From an uncultured Angelakisella sp. (GTDB taxonomy: Bacteria; Bacillota; Clostridia; Oscillospirales; Ruminococcaceae), in contig CAJUFR010000072.1 in the NCBI GenBank assembly GCA_910585525.1, positions 1 through 6,535 on the forward strand: a stretch of 6,535 nucleotides of DNA. The letters are read 5' to 3'. Both the position numbers and the translations under genes were made by a program. Positions 1-5,900 of this stretch are shown here, one piece after another. Within the stretch, counting starts at the first letter, position 1, and the number at the start of each line of letters is the position of its first letter. The notes under the pieces were generated by a model that made no database searches, was not told where the DNA came from, and saw only the letters and a list, made by a program, of their open reading frames with translations.

Positions 1-161
1 TCACCATCAAGACCAAGCTGGACGGCAAGGTGAACATCTACTACTGGAACGACGAGACCCGCAAGTACACCCTCCTGGCCACCCCCACCGCCGAGGACGG
101 CAAGGTGACCTTCGCCACCAAGCAGCTGGGCCACCTGCTGGTCACCACCGGCACCGTCTAA
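1..161 (+). CDS. C-terminal end of a probable secreted or surface beta-sandwich protein (partial)
   Basis: This is the last 52 codons of a gene whose start lies outside the window. The reading frame begins at base 3 and ends with TAA at 159-161. The peptide alternates hydrophobic and polar residues in short strands (VNIYYWNDETRKYTLLAT, then DGKVTFATKQLGHLLVTTG) with almost no helix-forming stretches. This fits the final domain of exported beta-sandwich proteins in Clostridia, where a 'YYYN-x-TGKLELI' strand is followed by a 'DGKVTF-x-x-x-HLGxYLV' strand. That family comparison is from memory. The rest of the protein, including any signal peptide, SLH domain or catalytic domain, is not visible, so no function can be given. 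The coding sense of the tail is well supported by codon use and frame; the surface-protein call is an inference. Confidence 0.7.
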   Translation, partial: TIKTKLDGKVNIYYWNDETRKYTLLATPTAEDGKVTFATKQLGHLLVTTGTV

Positions 162-165
162 CAGC

Positions 166-224
166 TGCGAAAGCGCCAAGCCCTGCATCAGGTTTTTTCA
201 GAAAGATGGCTTCTGGCGCTTGCA
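166..224 (+). terminator. Bulged inverted repeat with nested mini-hairpin and T6 run, possible terminator of the upstream gene
   Basis: AAGCGCCA (171-178) is perfectly complementary to TGGCGCTT (214-221). The stem continues inward as AGCC (179-182) with GGCT (208-211), leaving TC 212-213 bulged, and outward as TGC (166-168) with GCA (222-224), leaving GA 169-170 bulged. Inside the loop a second small hairpin, CCTG-CAT-CAGG (182-192), is followed directly by six Ts (193-198). It starts 4 bases after the stop codon of the upstream gene, where a terminator is expected. The T-run follows only a 4-bp stem and the large stem has no T-run, so efficient termination is uncertain. Confidence 0.35.
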
Positions 225-248
225 TATCCTGTAAAGGCGTGGTATAAT
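220..248 (+). promoter_or_regulatory. Sigma-70-type promoter P1
   Basis: There is a perfect TATAAT -10 box at 243-248 and a weak TTGCAT -35 box at 220-225, with exactly 17 bases between. Transcription would begin near 254-256. It would produce either a short RNA ending at the hairpin of 286-340 or a long leader for the operon starting at 447. The -35 box overlaps the right arm of the inverted repeat at 166-224. Confidence 0.55.
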
Positions 249-254
249 AGGACC

Positions 255-351
255 ACAAGATCCAACGAAAAGTCACTTGGTCCGCGCACAAAGACGGGTC
301 CATCGGAGAGAGGGATAACTCTCCGATGGACCCTTTGTGCTTAGCTGTTTT
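255..351 (+). ncRNA. Candidate small RNA or attenuated leader between P1 and the 286-340 hairpin
   Basis: This stretch has a promoter in front (P1) and a terminator-like hairpin behind, with no convincing open reading frame inside. The expected transcript is about 90-95 nt. Its 5' end can also fold: GGACC (250-254) pairs with GGTCC (279-283), and AAG (257-259) with CTT (276-278), although the start of this arm may lie at or just before the transcription start. I recognise no Rfam family (it is not a T-box, SAM or FMN element). It could equally be an attenuated leader of the downstream operon or an untranscribed spacer. Confidence 0.25.
286..351 (+). terminator. Very stable 22-bp hairpin with interrupted T-tail (terminator or attenuator)
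   Basis: GGGTCCATCGGAGAG (296-310) pairs perfectly over 15 bases with CTCTCCGATGGACCC (319-333) around an 8-base loop (311-318). An outer stem of GCACAAA (286-292) with TTTGTGC (334-340) adds 7 pairs, leaving only GAC 293-295 bulged. The T-rich tail is interrupted: TTT at 334-336, TT at 341-342 and TTTT at 348-351. A-rich sequence on the left makes it partly bidirectional. It may terminate readthrough from the first gene, end a small RNA from P1, or act as an attenuator; an independent promoter (P2) follows it. Confidence 0.6.
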
Positions 352-378
352 ACCGATACCGTTCGATCCCCCCTTCCC

Positions 379-406
379 TTGCAAAAATCCCGGAATACGC
401 TATAAT
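379..406 (+). promoter_or_regulatory. Sigma-70-type promoter P2 for the yczE-like operon
   Basis: A perfect TATAAT -10 box lies at 401-406 and TTGCAA at 379-384 is a plausible -35 box (four of six consensus bases), separated by 16 bases. The predicted start near 412-414 leaves a leader of about 34 bases before the ATG at 447. This is the closest promoter to the three-gene operon and lies beyond the strong hairpin at 286-340, so it probably provides basal expression. Confidence 0.65.
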
Positions 407-446
407 TAAAACCATCATCCATCATCAAGAAAAGGAAGTAGACTGT

Positions 447-1088
447 ATGAAAAGATCCTTCTCCGCCCAGCTGCTCCAGGCTCTGATCGTGCTGCTGGGC
501 ACCCTTATCTGCGGGCTGGGCATCCAGCTGGAACTGTTCAGCGGGGCCGGGGTGGACCCCCTCACCATGTTCGAGGAGGGGATGGGCATCACCACCGGCA
601 TCGCCACCGGCACCATCGCCCTGGGGGTCAACTGCGTCATGCTGCTGCTGGCCCTGTTCCTCAACCGGAAGAACATCTGGGTGGGGACGGTGATCACCGT
701 GCTGCTGCTGGGGCCCTCCATCAATCTCTTTGCCGGCATCATGAATGGGATGGGGCTGGTGCCCCCCGCCGGATGGCTGGGCAAGCTGGGGATGAACATC
801 GCCGGCGTGGTCCTCTGCGGGGCGGGCATCGCCATCTACATGCTGCCCGACTACGGGGTGGGGGCCATGGAGGCGGTGATGATCTTCCTGGCCGATAAGC
901 TGCACCTCCCCTACGGCCCGGTGCGCATCGGGATGGATTGCACCTGGGGGGTGCTGGGCTTCTTCCTGGGGGGCACCCTGGGGGTGGGGACCATCATCGG
1001 CGCCTTCGGCATCGGGGCCAGCCTGGATATCTGCTTCCGCTGGCTGAAGAAACTGCTGGGGGAAAAGATACCCCAGGGCAGGGGGTGA
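447..1088 (+). CDS. YczE/YyaS-type integral membrane protein
   Basis: This 213-residue, very hydrophobic protein has about five membrane helices, near residues 9-28, 52-72, 78-99, 114-133 and 165-197. Its size and glycine pattern match the YczE/YyaS-like family (COG2364), whose transport substrate or role is not established; the Bacillus subtilis member is about the same length. The two halves look like an internal duplication. GLGIQLELFSGAGVDP (23-38) resembles GAGIAIYMLPDYGVGA (125-140), and each half continues to a VGTxI motif (79-83, 180-184). The start is fixed by AAGGAAG at 432-438, 8 bases before the ATG, with promoter P2 upstream. It is the first gene of an apparent operon: the next starts 6 bases after its stop. 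Glycine codons are often GGG, unlike in PFOR. The family call is fairly secure; the function is unknown. Confidence 0.8.
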   Translation: MKRSFSAQLLQALIVLLGTLICGLGIQLELFSGAGVDPLTMFEEGMGITTGIATGTIALGVNCVMLLLALFLNRKNIWVGTVITVLLLGPSINLFAGIMNGMGLVPPAGWLGKLGMNIAGVVLCGAGIAIYMLPDYGVGAMEAVMIFLADKLHLPYGPVRIGMDCTWGVLGFFLGGTLGVGTIIGAFGIGASLDICFRWLKKLLGEKIPQGRG

Positions 1089-1094
1089 GCCGCC

Positions 1095-1526
1095 ATGCCA
1101 GACCGGCCCCTCTATATCCATTCCCTCTTCGTCTCCTACCCCAAGGAGGTCCCCTCCGCCCAGCGCATCCCCTACACCGCCGGGGCGGCGCTGGACCCGG
1201 ACCTGCTGTCCCGGCTGGCGCGGCAGGTCCTTAACGGCCAGGTCCAGATGGTGCAGATGCAGAACGAGACTATGGAGGACAGCCTGGAGGCCGACTTCCG
1301 GGACGGCTGGGCCACGGTGTACCTGGTCAAGGAGGTCCACCGGTACTACGAGTTTTTGAACCACCAGTTCCCCCACTGTCAGGAGCCTTTGAGCATCACC
1401 GGGGACGGCCCCACCCCAAAGATGCACGCCACCCGGGACTTTTCCCTGATGGCGGAGATACTGACCCATTTCGCCCGCACCGGCCAGCCCTTCCCCGGCT
1501 GCCGGTGGGAGGAGACGACGCACTGA
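1095..1526 (+). CDS. Hypothetical 143-residue cytoplasmic protein
   Basis: I do not recognise this family. The start is supported by GGGGGTGA (1081-1088), which overlaps the stop codon of the previous gene and lies 6 bases before the ATG, suggesting translational coupling. There is no signal peptide or membrane helix. The sequence reads as alpha+beta: an N-terminal strand LYIHSLFVSY (6-15), a helix at about 33-47, an acidic-aromatic centre with DFRDGWATVYLV (67-78), a helix EVHRYYEFLNHQF (80-92), and a C-terminal helix SLMAEILTHFARTG (117-130). Histidines and cysteines (H90, H94, C95, H111, H125, C136) are scattered without a recognisable metal motif. Its size would fit a small regulatory, chaperone-like or immunity-type protein, but nothing shows which. 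Being placed between the membrane protein and the TPR-like protein suggests a shared role. Codon use and the ribosome site make a real gene very likely. Confidence 0.75.
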   Translation: MPDRPLYIHSLFVSYPKEVPSAQRIPYTAGAALDPDLLSRLARQVLNGQVQMVQMQNETMEDSLEADFRDGWATVYLVKEVHRYYEFLNHQFPHCQEPLSITGDGPTPKMHATRDFSLMAEILTHFARTGQPFPGCRWEETTH

Positions 1527-1540
1527 GGCCACAAAAGCAC

Positions 1541-1564
1541 CCCGGAGCCGCTCCATCATCCGGG
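1541..1564 (+). other. Small intercistronic hairpin
   Basis: In the 60-base gap before the next gene, CCCGGA (1541-1546) can pair with TCCGGG (1559-1564), or alternatively GGAG (1544-1547) with CTCC (1551-1554). There is no T-run, so it is not a terminator. If transcribed, it could affect mRNA processing between the second and third genes of the operon. The stem is short and may be chance in GC-rich DNA. Confidence 0.25.
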
Positions 1565-1586
1565 AAAGAACATCAGGAGGGACGAC

Positions 1587-2729
1587 ATGAAAGGCAAGGA
1601 CAGCAACAGCTTCAAGGAAAAGGCCCCCGTCAAGGGGGCCCGGTACGACGGGCGGGCCCTCAACGCCGCCATCGAAAGGCTGCCGGGGGGCGCCCCCAAG
1701 ATGGCCGCCCTCCTGGACGCCATCCGCCAGGCGGACCAGGCCCAGGACCACCGCTGGCGGCTCTGGTTCCGGTACGACTACGCCTGCGAGGCCACCTTCC
1801 GGGACGACCCGCCCAAGTGCATGCCGGTGGTGGCGGAGTTCCAGGCCATCTTTGAGGAGCACCCCGACGCCCTGGGCCCCGACGGCCACCAGGCCTACCT
1901 GATGATCATGCAGATGGGCATCGACCCCATCGTGGGGCTGCCCCAGATCCCCCTGGCCCAGTGGGAGAAACTGATGGAGCAGTATTTGAGCCTCACCAAG
2001 CGGTTCAACATGGCCCGCCGCACCTACTGGTGGCAGATGTGCCAGTTTATGATCTATGTGGACTTCGACAAGGCATACCAGTACTTCCAGAAGTTCTGGA
2101 AGAGCGGCCGGGACGCCATCTCCGATTGCCGGGCCTGCGAGCGGAGCAACGCCGTCCGCCTCAGCCTGCTGGCCGGGGACCGGGAGGGGGCGGAGGAGTA
2201 CGCCGCCCCCCTCAAGGCCGGGCGCGTCTCCTTCTGCGCCGACACACCCCAGAAGATGTGGCTGGCCTACCTGGAGGACGACTACCGCCGGGGGGACTAC
2301 GCGGCGGCGGCCCCCATGGCTGAATCCCTCTACCGCAAGGGGAACAAGGACCGGAGCAACCTGGACTACGTGGGGGCAGTGCTCCAGTGCTGGGCCCATA
2401 CCGACCTGGACCGGGCGGTGGCCCTCTGCGAGAGCCGCCTGGTCTGGAGCCTGGGGATGTGGGACCAGCGGCTGGTGTATCTCTTCGACAAGGGGGCCTG
2501 GCTCACCTTCCGGGAACTGGCAAAGGGGATGGAAACGGTGAAGCTGGAACTGCCCAAGGAGTTCCCCCTCTGGAAGGAGGATGGCAGCTACAGCACCCGG
2601 GCCCTGGCGGAGCATTTTTACAGCCAGGCGGAGGAGATCGCCCGGCGGTTCGACCTCCGCAACGGCAGCGGCTGGTACCGGACCGACCTGGAGCTGGCCG
2701 GCCGGGAGCCGGTGACCATGCCGGGGTGA
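1587..2729 (+). CDS. TPR-like helical repeat protein with conserved-looking cysteines
   Basis: This 380-residue soluble protein is largely helical. It has a basic N-terminus and tryptophan/tyrosine-rich helices. Helix-turn-helix units resembling tetratricopeptide repeats are clearest at 189-212 (AVRLSLLAGDREGAEEYAAP), 224-252 and 261-285. A DCRAC motif (C181, C184) is followed by C217 and C268, a spacing that could form a four-cysteine metal site. Near the end lies ARRFDLRNG (352-360). From memory, TPR proteins of unknown function in Streptomyces and other bacteria share a 'DCxxC ... C ... FCA' layout and an 'FDxRNG' ending, so I place it in that broad group; a search must confirm this. AGGAGG (1575-1580) lies 6 bases before the ATG. 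It is the last gene of the operon, with a terminator starting 4 bases after the stop codon. A scaffold or protein-binding role is likely from the fold, but no partner is visible. Confidence 0.75.
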   Translation: MKGKDSNSFKEKAPVKGARYDGRALNAAIERLPGGAPKMAALLDAIRQADQAQDHRWRLWFRYDYACEATFRDDPPKCMPVVAEFQAIFEEHPDALGPDGHQAYLMIMQMGIDPIVGLPQIPLAQWEKLMEQYLSLTKRFNMARRTYWWQMCQFMIYVDFDKAYQYFQKFWKSGRDAISDCRACERSNAVRLSLLAGDREGAEEYAAPLKAGRVSFCADTPQKMWLAYLEDDYRRGDYAAAAPMAESLYRKGNKDRSNLDYVGAVLQCWAHTDLDRAVALCESRLVWSLGMWDQRLVYLFDKGAWLTFRELAKGMETVKLELPKEFPLWKEDGSYSTRALAEHFYSQAEEIARRFDLRNGSGWYRTDLELAGREPVTMPG

Positions 2730-2733
2730 TGAC

Positions 2734-2774
2734 CGGCGGGGACGGGGGGAGCGGCTGCTCTCCCCCGCCGTTTT
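2734..2774 (+). terminator. Intrinsic terminator of the three-gene operon
   Basis: CGGCGGGG (2734-2741) pairs with CCCCGCCG (2763-2770). An upper stem GGGAGC (2747-2752) pairs with GCTCTC (2757-2762), including one G-T pair, over a GGCT loop; five bases (2742-2746) bulge out. TTTT (2771-2774) follows immediately. It starts 4 bases after the TGA at 2727-2729 and separates this operon from the PFOR promoter. Confidence 0.8.
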
Positions 2775-2811
2775 CCCCAAAAGAAACTTAGGAAAAACGC
2801 CAGCTTTCTAC

Positions 2812-2840
2812 TTTACACTTTGGGAAAAAAATGTTAAAAT
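2812..2840 (+). promoter_or_regulatory. Strong sigma-70-type promoter of the PFOR gene
   Basis: TTTACA (2812-2817) and TAAAAT (2835-2840) each match five of six consensus bases and are exactly 17 bases apart in an A/T-rich stretch that stands out from the GC-rich surroundings. Transcription should start near 2847, giving a leader of about 79 bases. The near-consensus boxes fit a highly expressed metabolic gene. ACTTAGG occurs both at 2786-2792 and at 2843-2849, flanking the core promoter. Confidence 0.8.
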
Positions 2841-2849
2841 CTACTTAGG

Positions 2850-2891
2850 CATGCGGGGAGCGGGAAAATGGTGTTTTCCGGCCGCCGCATG
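2850..2891 (+). promoter_or_regulatory. Stem-loop at the 5' end of the PFOR mRNA leader
   Basis: CATGCGG (2850-2856) pairs with CCGCATG (2885-2891), enclosing an inner stem GGAAAA (2863-2868) with TTTTCC (2874-2879) and a 5-base loop. The predicted transcription start is about 3 bases upstream, so the hairpin would sit at the extreme 5' end of the mRNA. Such hairpins protect stable mRNAs from 5'-end-dependent decay in other bacteria (ompA-type). The in-frame ATG at 2851 is buried in the stem. Pairing is seen; the stabilising role is inferred. Confidence 0.5.
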
Positions 2892-2907
2892 GGATAAGAA
2901 TATGAAC

Positions 2908-2916
2908 AGGGAGGAA
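2908..2916 (+). promoter_or_regulatory. Ribosome binding site that fixes the PFOR start
   Basis: AGGGAGGAA at 2908-2916 is the only strong Shine-Dalgarno sequence in the leader. GGAGG ends 11 bases before the ATG at 2926, slightly long but acceptable. It selects 2926 rather than the upstream in-frame ATGs at 2851 and 2902, neither of which has such a site in front. Confidence 0.75.
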
Positions 2917-2925
2917 TCAGAAAGA

Positions 2926-5900
2926 ATGGCAAGAAAAATGAAAACGATGGACGGGAATAACGCCGCCGCCCATGTTTCCTACGCGTTCACCGACGTTGCC
3001 GCCATCTACCCCATCACCCCCTCGTCCGTTATGGCCGAGGTATCGGACAAGTGGGCTGCGGAGGGCCGGGACAACATCTTCGGCGAAAAGGTGAAGGTCG
3101 TTGAGATGCAGTCCGAGGCCGGCGCCGCCGGTACCGTCCACGGCTCCCTGGCGGCCGGCGCCCTGACCACCACCTTTACCGCTTCCCAGGGCCTGCTGCT
3201 GATGATCCCCAATATGTACAAGATCGCCGGCGAACTGCTGCCCGGGGTCATCGATGTCTCCGCCCGCTGCGTGGCTTCCCACGCCCTGAACATCTTCGGC
3301 GACCACTCCGACGTCTACGCCTGCCGTCAGACCGGCTTCGCCATGATGTGCGAGAGCAGCGTCCAGGAGGTCATGGACCTCACCGCCGTCTCCCACCTTG
3401 CCGCCATCAAGGGCCGTGTCCCCTTCCTGAACTTCTTCGACGGCTTCCGCACCTCCCACGAACTGCAGAAGATCGAGATCTGGGACTACGACGAGCTCAA
3501 AGAGATGGTGGACATGGACGCCGTGGCCGCCTTCCGCAAGAACGCCCTGAACCCTGAGCACCCCGTCCTCCGGGGCACCGCCCAGAACGGCGACATCTTC
3601 TTCCAGGCCCGTGAGTCCTGCAACCCCTTCTATGACGCCCTCCCCGCCGTGGTGGAGGAGTACATGAACAAGGTCAACGCCAAGATCGGCACCAACTACG
3701 CCCTGTTCAACTACTACGGCGCCCCCGACGCCGAAAACGTCATCATCGCCATGGGCTCCGTCTGCGAGACCATCGACGAGACCATCGACTACCTCAACGC
3801 CAAGGGCGGCAAGTACGGCCTTGTCAAGGTCCGTCTCTATCGCCCCTTCTCCCAGAAGCACCTGCTGGCGGCCCTGCCGGATACCGTTAAGGTCATCTCC
3901 GTCCTGGACCGCACCAAGGAGCCCGGCTCCCTGGGCGAGCCTCTCTTCCTGGACATCGTCGCCGCCCTGAAGGGCACCAAGTTCGAGTCGGTCCCCGTCT
4001 ACGGCGGCCGGTACGGCCTGGGCTCCAAGGACACCACCCCCGACCAGATCATCGCCGTCTACAAGAACGCCGTGGCCGAGGCCCCCAAGAAGTGCTTCAC
4101 CATCGGCATTGATGACGACGTCACCTTCCTGTCCCTCACCCCCGACGAGAGCCCCAACACCGCCCCCGCCGGCACCACCGCCTGCAAGTTCTGGGGCCTG
4201 GGCTCCGACGGCACCGTGGGCGCCAACAAGAACTCCATCAAAATCATCGGCGACCACACCGACATGTTCGCCCAGGCGTACTTTGAGTACGACTCCAAGA
4301 AGTCCGGCGGCCTCACCATCAGCCACCTGCGCTTCGGCTCCACCCCCATCCACTCCACCTACTACATCAACAAGGCCAACTTCGTGGCCTGCCACAACCC
4401 CGCCTATGTTGGCAAGTATGACATCGTGGAGGACCTGGTGGACGGCGGTACCTTCCTGCTCAACTGCGGTTGGGACCTGGCCGAACTGGAGGCGCGCCTC
4501 CCCGGCAAGGACAAGCGGTATATCGCCAATCACGGCATCAAGCTGTACACCATCGACGGCGTCAGCATCGGCAAGGAGCTGGGCCTGGGCACCCGCATCA
4601 ACACCGTGCTCCAGTCCGCCTTCTTCAAGCTGGCCGGCATCCTGCCCGAGGCGGACGCCATCCAGTACATGAAGGACGCCGCTACCGCCTCCTACGGCCG
4701 CAAGGGCGAGGCCATCGTCAAGATGAACCACGACGCCATCGACCTGGGCGCCCAGCGCATCCATGAGGTGCAGGTGCCCGAATCCTGGAAGAACGCCCCC
4801 GATTCCCACCCGGTGGAGAAGGCCGTGGGCGACGACCAGGTGCTGGTGGACTTCGTCAACAACGTGGAGATCCCTGTCAACGCCCACCGGGGCGAGAAGC
4901 TGCCTGTCTCCGCCTTCAAGGGCGCCGAGGACGGCACCTTCCCCCTGGGCTCCTCCGCCTTCGAGAAGCGGGGCATCGCCGTGGACGTTCCCACCTGGAA
5001 CCCCGACAACTGCATCCAGTGTAACTTCTGCTCCTATGTCTGCCCCCACGCCGTCATCCGCCCCGTGGCCATGACCGCCGAGGAAGCCGCAAAGGCCCCC
5101 GCCGGCCAGCTGACCATGGACATGACCGGCATGCCCGGCATGAAGTTCGCCATGACCGTTTCCGTCCTGGACTGCACCGGCTGCGGCAGCTGCGCCAACG
5201 TCTGCCCCGGCAAGAAGGGCGCCAAGGCCCTGACCATGCAGAGCCTGGACAGCCAGCGGGAGAAGCAGGACGGCTTCGCCTACGGCCAGAGCCTGGACGT
5301 CAAGCCCGAGGTCACCGAGAAGTTCAAGCCCACCACCGTCAAGGGCAGCCAGTTCAAGCAGCCGCTGCTTGAGTTCTCCGGCGCCTGCGCCGGCTGCGGC
5401 GAGACCCCCTACGCCAAGCTGGTGACCCAGCTGTTCGGCGACCGGATGTATATCGCCAACGCCACCGGCTGCTCCTCCATCTGGGGCGGCTCCGCTCCCT
5501 CCACCCCCTACACCAAGGACAAGAACGGCCACGGTCCCGCTTGGGCCAACTCCCTCTTCGAGGATAACGCCGAGTACGGCTATGGCATGTTCCTGGCCCA
5601 GGATACCCTCCGCAAGCACCTCATCGCCAAGGTCGCCAAGCTGGGCGAGACCGTCCAGGGCGACGTCAAGGCCGCCATCGACGGCTACCTGGCCACTGTG
5701 GATGACGGCGCCGCCAACGGCCCCGCCACCGCCGCCCTGGTGATGGCGCTGGAGAAGTGCGGCTGCGATGCCGGCAAGGAGATCCTGGCCCAGAAGGAGT
5801 TCCTGGCCAAGAAGTCCAACTGGGTATTCGGTGGCGACGGCTGGGCCTTCGACATCGGCTTCGGCGGCCTGGATCACGTCATCGCCAGCGGCGAGGATGT

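Noticed and set aside
286..340. Terminal inverted repeats of a transposable element
   Set aside because: The arms are only 8 bases apart at the loop, with no transposase or target-site duplication; hairpin RNA explains them better.
142..384. 80-codon open frame on the minus strand across the first intergenic region
   Set aside because: It starts with TTG, has no ribosome site, and its sequence is dictated by the inverted repeats and hairpin it crosses.
326..409. 27-codon + strand open frame starting inside the 286-340 hairpin
   Set aside because: The ATG is buried in the stem, the only GA-rich sequence upstream is in the opposite arm and loop, the peptide is proline-rich and unstructured, and it overlaps promoter P2.
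273..2780. Long open frame on the minus strand opposite the three-gene operon
   Set aside because: Its composition is low-complexity and rich in Gly, Pro, His, Gln and Val, as expected when GC-rich codons are read on the opposite strand. It runs through a terminator and spans several real genes.
1505..2791. Several + strand open frames overlapping the TPR-like gene in other frames
   Set aside because: They are rich in Gly, Pro, Arg, Ser or Thr, lack ribosome sites, and lie inside a gene with good start, stop and codon use.
2820..2850. Possible Rex (redox-repressor) operator around TGTTAA at 2832-2837
   Set aside because: Only one half-site resembles the TTGTTAA...TTAACAA pattern; the other half does not match.
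2851..2925. Earlier in-frame start of PFOR, adding 25 residues
   Set aside because: The ATG lies within a few bases of the predicted transcription start, has no ribosome site, and sits in a hairpin stem. The start at 2926 has a Shine-Dalgarno site and places the catalytic residues at the reference numbering.
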